Part shown: positions 43,446 to 52,380 of the stretch, piece by piece | Position numbering within the stretch: the first letter of the stretch is position 1 | Layout: every line of letters starts with the position of its first letter | Notes under the pieces: model-generated | What the model saw: only the letters and a program-made list of their open reading frames with translations | Told to the model about the DNA's origin: nothing | Database searches by the model: none | Assembly (NCBI RefSeq): GCF_027944005.1 | Contig: NZ_AP027204.1 | Coordinates: 1,240,001 to 1,304,000 of the forward strand | Origin: Polynucleobacter sp. SHI8 | GTDB taxonomy: Bacteria; Pseudomonadota; Gammaproteobacteria; Burkholderiales; Burkholderiaceae | Reading direction: 5' to 3' | Length of the DNA stretch: 64,000 nucleotides | Position numbers and translations under genes: made by a program

Positions 43446-43810
43446 TGACTCGAATGCCTATTACCCTTTACGGTATACCTAATTGTCAAACTGTGAAAAA
43501 AGCACGAGTTTGGCTTGAAAGTCATCAGATTTATTACCAATTTTACGATTTTAAAAAACAGGTCGTGAATGAGGAGCTCATCCAACTATGGTTAAAACAT
43601 GTTGAATGGACTCAATTAATTAATCGCTCTGGCATGACTTATCGAAATTTAACGGATCAACAAAAAGAACAATCTCAAACTCAATCTGGGGCAATTTCTT
43701 TGATGATACAAAATCCTTCGATGATCAAACGCCCTATCTTAGAAGATTCTAAATCCATTTATCTTGGTTTTAAAGAAGCGGACTATCAATCGATATTTGG
43801 AGCTTTATGA
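43445..43810 (+). CDS. Spx/ArsC-family thioredoxin-fold protein
   Basis: 121-residue ArsC-like protein (YffB/Spx type). Thioredoxin fold with C14 in YGIPNCQTVKKARVWLES, later FYDFKKQ and the IKRPILE motif with the cis-Pro, which bind a mixed-disulphide or glutathione substrate. Only one Cys is in the active-site position, so true arsenate reductase activity is unlikely. Start at ATG 43445, overlapping the dapD stop (TGATG); AAGAG lies upstream. Lying between dapD and dapE is common in this group; a direct link to lysine synthesis is unproven. Confidence 0.85.
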   Translation: MTRMPITLYGIPNCQTVKKARVWLESHQIYYQFYDFKKQVVNEELIQLWLKHVEWTQLINRSGMTYRNLTDQQKEQSQTQSGAISLMIQNPSMIKRPILEDSKSIYLGFKEADYQSIFGAL

Positions 43811-44976
43811 ATTCCTCTTTAACGAATACCCAGTTACTAGCTCAAGGACTTATTGCCCATCCTTCCATTACCCCCCAAGATGGTGGAATTCAAGATCTAA
43901 TCGCAAGCCGGCTGCGAACTTTAGACTTCAGTTGCGAAACAATTTTGAGTGGGCCTGATGATTTTCGGGTAACAAATTTATGGGCGATTCGTCGTGGAAG
44001 TGGCGCTAATGACGCTCCCTGCTTAGTTTTTGCTGGCCATACTGATGTAGTGCCACCTGGGCCTCTTGAAAAATGGACCTCGGATCCTTTTATTCCTCAA
44101 ATTCGGGATGGTCATTTGTTTGGCCGTGGTGCGGCTGATATGAAAAGCTCTTTAGCTGCTTTTGTTGTTGCAACAGAAGAATTTATTGCACAGTATCCTC
44201 AACACTTTGGCTCTATCGCTTTTTTATTAACGAGTGATGAAGAAGGTCCCAAAAATACTGACGGGACAGTGGTCGTTGTCAATAAATTACAAGAACGTCA
44301 GGTTCGACTTGATTATTGTATTGTTGGTGAACCGACAAGCTCGAATAAGTTCGGCGATATGATTAAAAATGGTCGCCGAGGCTCATTGTCTGCTAAATTA
44401 ACGATTAAGGGAATTCAAGGTCATGTGGCCTATCCACATCTTGCTCAAAATCCAATCCATCTCGCAGCACCGCTTTTATCAGAATTAGCAGCCATCGAAT
44501 GGGATCAGGGGAATGAATACTTTCCTCCAACCACTTGGCAAACCTCAAACTTCCACTCCGGAACAGGGGCATTAAATGTGATCCCCGGGGACGCTATTAT
44601 TGATTTCAATTTCCGCTTTGCTACATCAAGTACTGCCAAAGGATTAATGACTCAGGTAGAGGATATCTTAAAAAAGCATCAACTGAATTACGACATCTCC
44701 TGGAATCAAGCCGGCGAGCCTTTCTTGACACCTCAAGGTACGTTATGCCAAGCATTAAGTCATGCCATTGTTGAGGAAGTTGGTATTGAGCCACAACTAT
44801 CCACAACTGGTGGGACAAGTGATGGACGATTTATCGCTAAAATTTGTCCTCAAGTGGTCGAGTTTGGTCCCATTAATGCCTCTATACACAAAGTGAATGA
44901 GAACGTGAACCTGGCGGATATTGAATCCTTAAAAAATATTTATCGCCGTACCCTTGAAGAATTAGTACGCTCATAG
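43807..44976 (+). CDS. dapE: Succinyl-diaminopimelate desuccinylase
   Basis: Zinc M20-family amidohydrolase releasing LL-diaminopimelate. 389 residues. Metal ligands: H in FAGHTDVVPPG, D in FGRGAADMKSSLA, E in TSDEEGP, E in VGEPTSSNKFGD, and H in INASIHKVNENV. The ATG overlaps the previous stop (ATGA) and the stop overlaps the prmB GTG. Confidence 0.97.
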   Translation: MNSSLTNTQLLAQGLIAHPSITPQDGGIQDLIASRLRTLDFSCETILSGPDDFRVTNLWAIRRGSGANDAPCLVFAGHTDVVPPGPLEKWTSDPFIPQIRDGHLFGRGAADMKSSLAAFVVATEEFIAQYPQHFGSIAFLLTSDEEGPKNTDGTVVVVNKLQERQVRLDYCIVGEPTSSNKFGDMIKNGRRGSLSAKLTIKGIQGHVAYPHLAQNPIHLAAPLLSELAAIEWDQGNEYFPPTTWQTSNFHSGTGALNVIPGDAIIDFNFRFATSSTAKGLMTQVEDILKKHQLNYDISWNQAGEPFLTPQGTLCQALSHAIVEEVGIEPQLSTTGGTSDGRFIAKICPQVVEFGPINASIHKVNENVNLADIESLKNIYRRTLEELVRS

Positions 44977-45863
44977 TGCAGAACTCTGATTTAACTTTTA
45001 ACGATGCCTGTGATGTCTTAAGCGAGCTCCTCGCAACTGCTAACTTATCCTTTGGTCACGGCGCTCCGGATGCAGATAGTGAAGCTTTCTGGATATTGTC
45101 ACATTGTGTTCATATTGCGCCGATTGATGCTTTAGATCGTGTTGATGAACCTTATCCTACCTTGGCTTTTGACAGAGCAAATGCCATCGTTCATGAGCGA
45201 ATTTCAACTCGCAAACCACTTGCCTATTTATTAGGTGAAGCTTGGTTGATGGGTTACGATTTTATTTGTGATGAACGTAGTATCGTTCCCCGATCTTTTA
45301 TTGCAGAACTGATTTCTGATGAAATTCTTGAGCCGTGGTTACCTCCAGGGGGGCGTGCTCTTGATTTATGTACTGGTAATGGCTCTTTAGCCATTCTTTT
45401 ATCGATTGCTTGCCCAGATATGATCGTTTGTGCCACTGACATCAGTCCAGATGCTCTTGAACTCGCAGCATTGAATATTGAAAAATATCAACTCGATGAA
45501 TCCATTGAGCTATTTTGTGGAGACCTATTTGAGGGATTACCCCCCCTTTCAGCGAATGATAGGTTTGACATTATTTTGTGCAATCCACCCTATGTTAACT
45601 CGAGTTCGATGGCGCAATTGCCAGATGAATACCTTCAAGAACCATCAATAGCATTGGCAGGGGGTACAGATGGAATGGTTATTATTCGAAAAATTATTAA
45701 ACAAGCTAAAGATTATTTAAATCACTCTGGTGCTTTGGTTTTAGAAATTGGCAATGAATACGAACATTTTAAGAAAGCATTCCCTGAAATGAATGTGACA
45801 TGGTTATCCGTTTCTTCTGGAACTCAACAAGTATTATTAATTACTTATAAGGACTTACCATAG
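44976..45863 (+). CDS. prmB: Ribosomal protein uL3 N5-glutamine methyltransferase
   Basis: SAM-dependent methylation of a Gln in uL3. 295 residues. SAM motif I ALDLCTGNGSLAIL, then ATDISPDALELAALN, and the catalytic NPPY in ILCNPPYVNSSSM. N-terminal helical domain with RKPLAYLLGEAWLMGYDF and VPRSFIAEL distinguishes PrmB from PrmC. The start is GTG at 44976, sharing one base with the dapE stop. Confidence 0.94.
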   Translation: MQNSDLTFNDACDVLSELLATANLSFGHGAPDADSEAFWILSHCVHIAPIDALDRVDEPYPTLAFDRANAIVHERISTRKPLAYLLGEAWLMGYDFICDERSIVPRSFIAELISDEILEPWLPPGGRALDLCTGNGSLAILLSIACPDMIVCATDISPDALELAALNIEKYQLDESIELFCGDLFEGLPPLSANDRFDIILCNPPYVNSSSMAQLPDEYLQEPSIALAGGTDGMVIIRKIIKQAKDYLNHSGALVLEIGNEYEHFKKAFPEMNVTWLSVSSGTQQVLLITYKDLP

Positions 45864-45925
45864 GTGTATGTTTCTATGATTAAGAATATAATAAGTTTTC
45901 TATAATTTTCTTAAACTTACTCCCT

Positions 45926-46915
45926 ATGACCATGATGAAATCACTTAAAAATATAGTTTCAGTAGTTGGATTAGTCATACTATCAATTTCATTATCCGCA
46001 CAAGCGGAAGAATATCCCGCCAAACCTGTAACAATCGTTGTGCCCTTTTCAGCTGGTGGCCCAACAGATGCAGTTGCGCGCTTACTTTCTGTTCCAATGA
46101 CCAAGTTTTTAGGACAAACAGTAATTGTTGAAAATACGGTTGGTGCTGGTGGTACGATTGCAGCTAATCGAGTTGCAAAGTCTCCAAAAGATGGTTACTT
46201 AGTTCTGCTGCACCATATCGGCATATCAACAGCTCCAGCTTTGTATTCAAAATTACCATATGACACCTTAAACGACTTTGAATATATTGGTCAGGTAGTT
46301 AACGCTCCAATGACATTGATTGGCCGTAAAAACTTACCAGCCAATAACTATAAAGAGCTTTTGGCTTACATCCAAAAAAATCGAGATAAAGTGACCCTTG
46401 CAAACGCAGGTCCCGGTGCGGTTTCGCAACTTTGTGGTATGTTATTTACAAGCCAACTAGGTATTCCATTGACTCAGGTTCCATACAAAGGTACCGGTCC
46501 AGCGATTACAGATATTTTGGGTGGTCAGGTTGATTTACTTTGTGACCAAACCACAAATACCCTTTCACATATCAAAGCAGATAAAGTCAAACTTTTTGGC
46601 ACAACTACTTTAAAACGTTTGTCTAGCTTACCGAATGTTCCGACTCTCAATGAACAAGGATTAAAAGGCTTCCAAGTCGTTGCATGGCACGGCATGTATA
46701 CCTCGAAAGGCACTCCAACAGCAGTGACAGAAAAACTGAATGCCGCACTCAAGTTTGCCTTGGCTGACGCTGATGTCAAAGCGCGCCTAGCAGAATTAAA
46801 CGTTGAAATTGCTCCGCCAGAAGATGTGACTCCTGCAAGTCTTAAACGTCAGGTTGAATCTGAGATTAAAAAATGGGCTCCAATTATCAAAGCATCCGGT
46901 TCTTACATCGATTAA
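45926..46915 (+). CDS. Bug/TctC-family periplasmic solute-binding protein
   Basis: 329-residue periplasmic binding protein of the tripartite tricarboxylate family (Bug). Signal peptide at 1-27 ending SAQAEE, then YPAKPVTIVVPFSAGGPTDAVARLL, TLANAGPGAVSQL, VPYKGTGPAITDILGGQVDLL and LNEQGLKGFQVVAWHGMY. No TctA or TctB membrane partner lies nearby, as is usual for the many orphan Bug proteins of Burkholderiales. Ligand unknown, probably a small carboxylate. Three ATGs (45926, 45932, 45935) are possible starts. A strong terminator follows. Confidence 0.93.
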   Translation: MTMMKSLKNIVSVVGLVILSISLSAQAEEYPAKPVTIVVPFSAGGPTDAVARLLSVPMTKFLGQTVIVENTVGAGGTIAANRVAKSPKDGYLVLLHHIGISTAPALYSKLPYDTLNDFEYIGQVVNAPMTLIGRKNLPANNYKELLAYIQKNRDKVTLANAGPGAVSQLCGMLFTSQLGIPLTQVPYKGTGPAITDILGGQVDLLCDQTTNTLSHIKADKVKLFGTTTLKRLSSLPNVPTLNEQGLKGFQVVAWHGMYTSKGTPTAVTEKLNAALKFALADADVKARLAELNVEIAPPEDVTPASLKRQVESEIKKWAPIIKASGSYID

Positions 46916-46935
46916 TTTGATAGAACTCTAAAGAG

Positions 46936-46960
46936 AAAGGAAGCTAAGGCTTCCTTTTTT
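46936..46960. terminator. Terminator shared by the Bug gene and the convergent thioesterase
   Basis: AAAGGAAGC (46936-46944) and GCTTCCTTT (46949-46957) form a perfect 9-bp stem with loop TAAG, followed by T to 46960. It ends the plus-strand Bug gene; the stop codon of the minus-strand thioesterase lies in its T-run. Confidence 0.85.
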
Positions 46961-47396
46961 ATTCGACTACCATGCTCTTAAATAGAGTTCTAGTTTTTTC
47001 TGGTATTGGAACTGGTCGATGCGATTGTCGGTCAACATATACATGTGTAAAAGACCCCAAAGCTGATAAGGTATTTTCTTGGTTTTTATATATTCCCAAA
47101 CGATAAGTAACACTCGAATTGCCAATTTTTTCGACAGCAACACCAACATAAACCACATCTGGAAAAGCAATTGATGCAAAAAATTGACATTGATTATTCA
47201 CAACTAGGCCAATGACATCACTGTTTTCGATTTCTAATACGCCATTTTCAACAAGGTTTTGATTAACCGCAGTATCAAAATAAGAGAAGTAAATAACATT
47301 ATTGACATGTAAATAAATGTCATTATCAGACCACCTAGTAGAAATAGTTACCAACTTCGGAAAATCATCCCTTTTATATTCAGGAATACTAGGCAT
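46959..47396 (-). CDS. Hot-dog acyl-CoA thioesterase
   Basis: 145-residue protein of the 4-hydroxybenzoyl-CoA thioesterase/YbgC-like group. Signature TRWSDNDIYLHVNNVIYFSYFDTAVN, where the usual GH of GHVNN reads LH, then the central strand YVGVAVEKIGNSSVTYRLGIY and a terminal ATHVYVD-like GSFTHVYVD. Acyl-CoA substrate not predictable. Lies 2 bp downstream of radA. Confidence 0.9.
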   Translation of the reverse strand: MPSIPEYKRDDFPKLVTISTRWSDNDIYLHVNNVIYFSYFDTAVNQNLVENGVLEIENSDVIGLVVNNQCQFFASIAFPDVVYVGVAVEKIGNSSVTYRLGIYKNQENTLSALGSFTHVYVDRQSHRPVPIPEKTRTLFKSMVVE

Positions 47397-47397
47397 A

Positions 47398-48759
47398 TTA
47401 CAAATCTCTCACTATTTGAAGCGCGGTCTCAATTCTTTCAACACTAATCAACTCCATATTATCAAATTGAGATTGCTTAGGAAGGTTAGCTTTAGGAATA
47501 ATTGCTCTCTTAAATCCTAGTTTTGCCGCTTCTTTTAAACGCTCTTGACCACGGGGGCAAGCTCTAATTTCACCGGCTAAACCAACCTCACCAAATACCA
47601 CTAAATCTCGCGGTAAAGGTTTATTCTTTAAGGAGGATTGTATGGCTAGAAGCACTGCAAGATCGGCTGCAGGTTCAGTAATTTTTACCCCACCTACCGC
47701 ATTTAAAAACACATCCTGATCAAAACATGCGATTCCTGCATGACGGTGCATGACTGCAAGTAACATCGCTAATCGATTTTGCTCTAATCCTACGGCTAAT
47801 CTTCTGGGATTAGGTACATGCGATTGATCTACTAATGCTTGGATTTCAACTAATAAAGGTCGCGTTCCCTCTTGGGTTACCAACACACAGGTTCCAGGAA
47901 CACTAGCATTACTTTGCGACAAAAATAAAGCAGATGGATTACTCACGCCTTTGAGGCCTTTATCCGTCATCGCAAATACACCAAGCTCATTAACAGCGCC
48001 GAAACGATTTTTTATAGCCCGTACTAAACGGAATGAAGATTGAGGGTCACCTTCAAAATAAAGTACCGTATCCACAATATGCTCAAGAACACGAGGGCCT
48101 GCAATATTACCTTCTTTGGTGACATGCCCAACAAGAAGTATCGATATACCAGAAGATTTTGCAAGGCGAGTTAACTGCGATGCGCACTCTCGTACTTGTG
48201 CGACTGATCCTGGTGCTGAACTTAAAGCTTCTGAATATATAGTTTGGATGGAGTCGATGACTGCAACTCGAGGCTTTACAGCCTCTAATGTGGGTATGAT
48301 TTTCTCTAAAAGAATTTCTGGGTAAATATCTAAGTCTGGGGCAAATGACCCAATTCTTTGAGCGCGCAGAGCAATTTGAGCAGAGGATTCCTCGCCACTG
48401 ATATACATCACTGACTCGCCAGCTTGGCTTAAACTGGCCAGTGTCTGAAGCAGCAATGTTGATTTACCAATACCAGGGTCGCCACCAATGAGAACAACCC
48501 CAGCATCGACTAGTCCGCCACCCAATACGCGATCAAATTCGGGGATTAAGGTTGATATTCGACCGTAATCTTCAAGAGTGATTTGAGATAACTTTTGGGA
48601 GGGTGCGGTTTTAGTTAATCCAATAAAGCGCTGATTCGATGACTTCTCTAAAAACTCTTCAAGTGTGTTCCACTCCTGACAAGCTGCACACTGCCCACTC
48701 CATTTAGGAAAGCTTGCCCCACAACTTTGACAAACGTACTGAGATTTAACTTTAGACAC
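47398..48759 (-). CDS. radA: DNA repair protein RadA
   Basis: RecA-like helicase that promotes branch migration in recombination and transformation. 453 residues. N-terminal zinc finger (CQSCGASFPKWSGQCAACQEW), Walker A GGDPGIGKSTLLLQ, the RadA-specific KNRFG in IKNRFGAVNELGVF, and a C-terminal Lon-protease-like domain (ADLAVLLAIQSSLKNKPLPRDLVVFGEVGLAGEIR). 3 bp after the periplasmic coiled-coil gene. Confidence 0.97.
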   Translation of the reverse strand: MSKVKSQYVCQSCGASFPKWSGQCAACQEWNTLEEFLEKSSNQRFIGLTKTAPSQKLSQITLEDYGRISTLIPEFDRVLGGGLVDAGVVLIGGDPGIGKSTLLLQTLASLSQAGESVMYISGEESSAQIALRAQRIGSFAPDLDIYPEILLEKIIPTLEAVKPRVAVIDSIQTIYSEALSSAPGSVAQVRECASQLTRLAKSSGISILLVGHVTKEGNIAGPRVLEHIVDTVLYFEGDPQSSFRLVRAIKNRFGAVNELGVFAMTDKGLKGVSNPSALFLSQSNASVPGTCVLVTQEGTRPLLVEIQALVDQSHVPNPRRLAVGLEQNRLAMLLAVMHRHAGIACFDQDVFLNAVGGVKITEPAADLAVLLAIQSSLKNKPLPRDLVVFGEVGLAGEIRACPRGQERLKEAAKLGFKRAIIPKANLPKQSQFDNMELISVERIETALQIVRDL

Positions 48760-48761
48760 GT

Positions 48762-49256
48762 TTAATCAAGGGGTGATGTTTTACGATTTTCTTTTGCACG
48801 CTTATCAGCATCTTTGCGTCGCTCCTCTAGTTCAGCTTCGCGCTCAGCACGTAATCGCTGTTTTTCTTCATAATTTGCCCTATTTTCAGCTCGCTCTTTT
48901 ACTTTCTGAGGGTCTTGATACTCTGCCATACGCTGCTGATCTTTTTCGTCTTTGATGATTTCATTCACAACGCGTTGACGATCGTGTAGAGCAATTTCTT
49001 GATCACGAACAATCTTTTTTTCTTTTAAAAAAACTATTCTTGCTTTATCCATACACCGCTGCATCCAAAATTTACCATAACATTCAGACACAGCTTGATC
49101 ATAGCGATACTGAATCCATTCAAACTGGGTGTTTAAATTATTTTGGATGAGATCAATTTGCTGCAATTCTTTATCTTGAGAAACACCTGCGTGTACCTGC
49201 GAATGCAAAGTAAGCAACAGCAAAAAACTCGCAAAAAATAAAGAATGATTTGGCAT
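48762..49256 (-). CDS. Exported coiled-coil protein of unknown function
   Basis: 164 residues. Signal peptide at 1-23 (hydrophobic FFASFLLLLTL, ending VHA). The mature chain has two cysteines, C59 in SECYGKF and C68 in QRCMDKAR, which could form a disulphide, then an extended highly charged Glu/Arg/Lys helix to the end (EEKQRLRAEREAELEERRKDADKRAK). Similar exported Cys-containing coiled-coil proteins seem common in Burkholderiales, but I cannot name the family. Its ATG overlaps the stop of the upstream sulfurtransferase-like gene (TAATG). Confidence 0.75.
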   Translation of the reverse strand: MPNHSLFFASFLLLLTLHSQVHAGVSQDKELQQIDLIQNNLNTQFEWIQYRYDQAVSECYGKFWMQRCMDKARIVFLKEKKIVRDQEIALHDRQRVVNEIIKDEKDQQRMAEYQDPQKVKERAENRANYEEKQRLRAEREAELEERRKDADKRAKENRKTSPLD

Positions 49257-49600
49257 TAACTACGACTCATTGCCAGATGATACAAGTTAGTTGATCGAGC
49301 ACCACTTCGACAAAATGCAAGGATCGGCTTAGGTAAAGAATCAATTAATTCAGCCATTTGATGAACTTGATCTGCTGTGATTGCGCCACTAATGACTGGC
49401 AAGTATGCAAACTGCATACCACTTGCAATCACTTGTTTTTCAATATCAGTATGCAATGGTTGTTCATGGCCACCCTCCAAATCTGGACGATTATCGATCA
49501 CACTTTTGAAGCCCATAGCAGCAACTTCATTCACCTGTTCAGGACTAATCTGTCCAGTCGTAGAAAATTCTGGATTGTGGGTAGTAATATCAACGGTCAT
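49256..49600 (-). CDS. TIGR01244-type phosphatase/sulfurtransferase-like protein
   Basis: 114-residue protein of the DUF442 family, with a dual-specificity-phosphatase or rhodanese-like fold. Marks: FSTTGQISPEQVNEVAAMGFKSVIDNRPD and the active loop FCRSGARS with C97 and R102. In some bacteria this domain is fused to persulfide dioxygenase (Blh-like), which points to sulfide or persulfide chemistry. Located 3 bp downstream of metZ, which uses sulfide, consistent with a sulfur role; the activity is inferred. Confidence 0.85.
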   Translation of the reverse strand: MTVDITTHNPEFSTTGQISPEQVNEVAAMGFKSVIDNRPDLEGGHEQPLHTDIEKQVIASGMQFAYLPVISGAITADQVHQMAELIDSLPKPILAFCRSGARSTNLYHLAMSRS

Positions 49601-49603
49601 GAT

Positions 49604-50809
49604 TTATCCTTTCGATGAGGTAATAAGAGTTAAACCTCGTGAGAGGTCATTTTTTAAGTCACTAACATGCTCTAAGCCAATGGACAGTCTAATTAAACCT
49701 TCTACTAATCCCGCTTTTTCTCGATCTGCAACAGGCATACGTCCATGTGTCGTAGTCGCTGGATGTGTAATGGTCGTTCTGGTATCACCTAAATTTGCGG
49801 TAATTGAACACAGTTTTGTGGAGTCGATGACTTTCCAAGCATTTTCACGACCACCCTTCACCACAAATGAAACAATGGCACCACCCTTTGATTGTTGACG
49901 CATGGCTAATTCATGCTGTGGATGCGACGGTAATTGTGGATGATAAACACGTTCAACCATCTCACATGACTCTAACCATGAAGCAATCTCAAGAGCATTA
50001 TCACTTTGCTTTTCAACTCTTAATGAAAGTGTTTCAAGTCCCTTCAATAGAACCCAGGCATTAAAGGCAGATAAAGTTGGACCTGTAATACGATTAAATC
50101 CAAATATTTTTGAGATGAGCTCTTTAGAACCAAGCACAGCTCCTCCTAAAACCCTACCCTGACCATCTAAAAATTTGGTTGCAGAATGAATAATGACATC
50201 AGCACCTAACTCTAATGGCTTTTGTAAAACCGGGGTACAAAAGCAATTATCGACTACAAATAGAGCATTTGCCGCTTTACAAATGGCACTAATAGCTCTT
50301 ATATCAGCGATTTCAGTTAAGGGGTTTGAAGGGCTTTCAATATAAACCATCCGTGTATTTGGACGCATCGCTGCAGAAAATTCTTCAACTGAGGTAGGGT
50401 CAACGTAAGTTGTCGTTATTTCAAATTTAGACAAAATATTGCTAAACATTTGTATGGTTGAACCAAAGACTGCACGTGAACAAATAATATGATCACCTGC
50501 TTTCAGAACTGTTAGGGATAAGGCAAATATTGCCGCCATTCCAGATGCGGTTGCAATACAAGCCTGCGCACCTTCAAGAGCGGCTAAACGATCTTGAAAC
50601 ATGGAAACAGAGGGATTGGTAAATCGTGAATAAATGAATCCGGTCTCCGCATTGGCAAATCGATCTGCTGCCACTTGCGAATTCTCATAAACAAAACTAG
50701 AGGTCAAGAACATCGCCTCTGAATGCTCGTTAAATTGGGAGCGCATTGTCCCTGAACGGACCGCTAAGGTATCAGGATGCAAACCTTCCAATTTATTTTG
50801 ATCTGACAT
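49604..50809 (-). CDS. metZ: O-succinylhomoserine sulfhydrylase
   Basis: PLP enzyme making homocysteine from O-succinylhomoserine and sulfide, in methionine synthesis. 401 residues. Cys/Met metabolism signature: TLAVRSGTMRSQFNEHSEAM, YSRFTNPSVSMFQDRLAALE, and the PLP lysine in SATKFLDGQGRVLGG. Start ATG 50809 has GGAAG upstream. 12 bp after purF, the order typical of betaproteobacteria. Confidence 0.94.
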   Translation of the reverse strand: MSDQNKLEGLHPDTLAVRSGTMRSQFNEHSEAMFLTSSFVYENSQVAADRFANAETGFIYSRFTNPSVSMFQDRLAALEGAQACIATASGMAAIFALSLTVLKAGDHIICSRAVFGSTIQMFSNILSKFEITTTYVDPTSVEEFSAAMRPNTRMVYIESPSNPLTEIADIRAISAICKAANALFVVDNCFCTPVLQKPLELGADVIIHSATKFLDGQGRVLGGAVLGSKELISKIFGFNRITGPTLSAFNAWVLLKGLETLSLRVEKQSDNALEIASWLESCEMVERVYHPQLPSHPQHELAMRQQSKGGAIVSFVVKGGRENAWKVIDSTKLCSITANLGDTRTTITHPATTTHGRMPVADREKAGLVEGLIRLSIGLEHVSDLKNDLSRGLTLITSSKG

Positions 50810-50821
50810 GATCTTGACTTC

Positions 50822-52363
50822 CTATTCCAGCCCAGTAAGCTGTAAATTTAATTGTGAACGAGAAAAATCACCTACTTCAGAACCACGATCTTCCATATCA
50901 TTTGGGGACATGCGTGAAGCTTCTAAAGCATCTAAATAGGAATTCGTAATATTACCAGTAATGTAATTGCCATCAAAGCATGAGGCCTCGAAACCGTTAA
51001 TAATTGGATTGATATCACGGATTGCCTGTTTCAGATCTTCTAGGCTCTGATAAATGAGCTGATCAGAACCAATTAACTCATTGATTTCTTCTACCGTTCT
51101 TCCATAAGCCACTAACTCACCACGAGTTGGCATATCAATCCCATAGACATTTGGGAAACAAACGGGTGGCGCGGCAGAAGCAAATATGACTTTTCTTGCA
51201 CCAGCACTTCTTGCCATTTGAACAATTTCATATGAAGTTGTTCCCCTCACAATCGAGTCATCGACGATTAGCACGGATTTATTCAAAAACTCAACATGCA
51301 TCGCATTTAACTTTTGACGGACTGATTTTTTTCGTACAGCCTGTCCTGGCATGATAAATGTACGTCCGATATAGCGGTTTTTAAAAAAACCTTCTCGATA
51401 TTCAATACCTAATAACTTAGCAACCTGCATCGCTGCAGGTCGGCTAGAGTCTGGAATGGGCATTACAACATCAATATCTGTGATATCGGTTTCTTGTCTG
51501 ATTTTATTTGCTAAATAATCACCCATTTTCATGCGCACATCAAAAATAGAGATGCCGTCCATGAAGGAGTCAGGTCGAGCTAAATATACATACTCAAATA
51601 CACAGGGATTAAGACAGGCATCTGCCACAATTTGTCGACTAGCAAAATTACCATCAAGATCCACAAAGATGGCCTCTCCTGGTGCCACATCTCTTACAAA
51701 TTCATAGCCAATACCCTCAATGGCAACAGACTCAGAACTGACCATCCACTGTGATTTACCTTGCCCAACATCCATCCTTCCAATACATAAAGGACGTATT
51801 CCATGAGCATCACGAAATGCCAGTAATCCATGCCCTGCAATCATTGACACAACAGCAAAAGAACCCTCTAAACGCTCATAGACGCTTTCTAAGGCATGAA
51901 AAGCTGATGAAGCATCCATGATGATGCCATTCGTCGATCGTTGAATCTCATCGGCAAGTACATTTAATAAAACCTCGGTATCTGAACTTGTATTGATATG
52001 ACGTCGATCACGGTGAAACATTTCATCACGCAACTTAGCTGCATTCGTTAAATTGCCATTATGAGCGAGAACAAGACCAAAAGGAGCATTCACATAAAAA
52101 GGCTGGGCTTCTTCCTCACTACTCGCAGAACCTGCAGTAGGATACCTAACCTGACCGATCCCTGAATTACCTACTAAACCTCGCATATTACGCGTTCGGA
52201 ACACGTCCCTGACTAAGCCATTCGCTTTGTGCATATGAAAGGAAAAACCGTTATGCGTTGCAATACCTGCCGCATCTTGACCACGATGTTGCAACAGTAG
52301 CAAGGCATCATAAATCAGTTGATTGACTGGTTCATTAGCAATAACCCCAACAATTCCGCACAT
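50822..52363 (-). CDS. purF: Amidophosphoribosyltransferase
   Basis: First committed step of purine synthesis: PRPP plus glutamine to phosphoribosylamine. 513 residues. The nucleophile Cys directly follows the initiator Met (MCGIVGV), so there is no propeptide. PRPP-binding motif VLIVDDSIVRGTTSYEIV. No Fe-S cysteine pattern, so this is the E. coli type. Follows cvpA by 17 bp. Confidence 0.98.
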   Translation of the reverse strand: MCGIVGVIANEPVNQLIYDALLLLQHRGQDAAGIATHNGFSFHMHKANGLVRDVFRTRNMRGLVGNSGIGQVRYPTAGSASSEEEAQPFYVNAPFGLVLAHNGNLTNAAKLRDEMFHRDRRHINTSSDTEVLLNVLADEIQRSTNGIIMDASSAFHALESVYERLEGSFAVVSMIAGHGLLAFRDAHGIRPLCIGRMDVGQGKSQWMVSSESVAIEGIGYEFVRDVAPGEAIFVDLDGNFASRQIVADACLNPCVFEYVYLARPDSFMDGISIFDVRMKMGDYLANKIRQETDITDIDVVMPIPDSSRPAAMQVAKLLGIEYREGFFKNRYIGRTFIMPGQAVRKKSVRQKLNAMHVEFLNKSVLIVDDSIVRGTTSYEIVQMARSAGARKVIFASAAPPVCFPNVYGIDMPTRGELVAYGRTVEEINELIGSDQLIYQSLEDLKQAIRDINPIINGFEASCFDGNYITGNITNSYLDALEASRMSPNDMEDRGSEVGDFSRSQLNLQLTGLE

Positions 52364-52380
52364 ATGATAACTTTCGAAGA

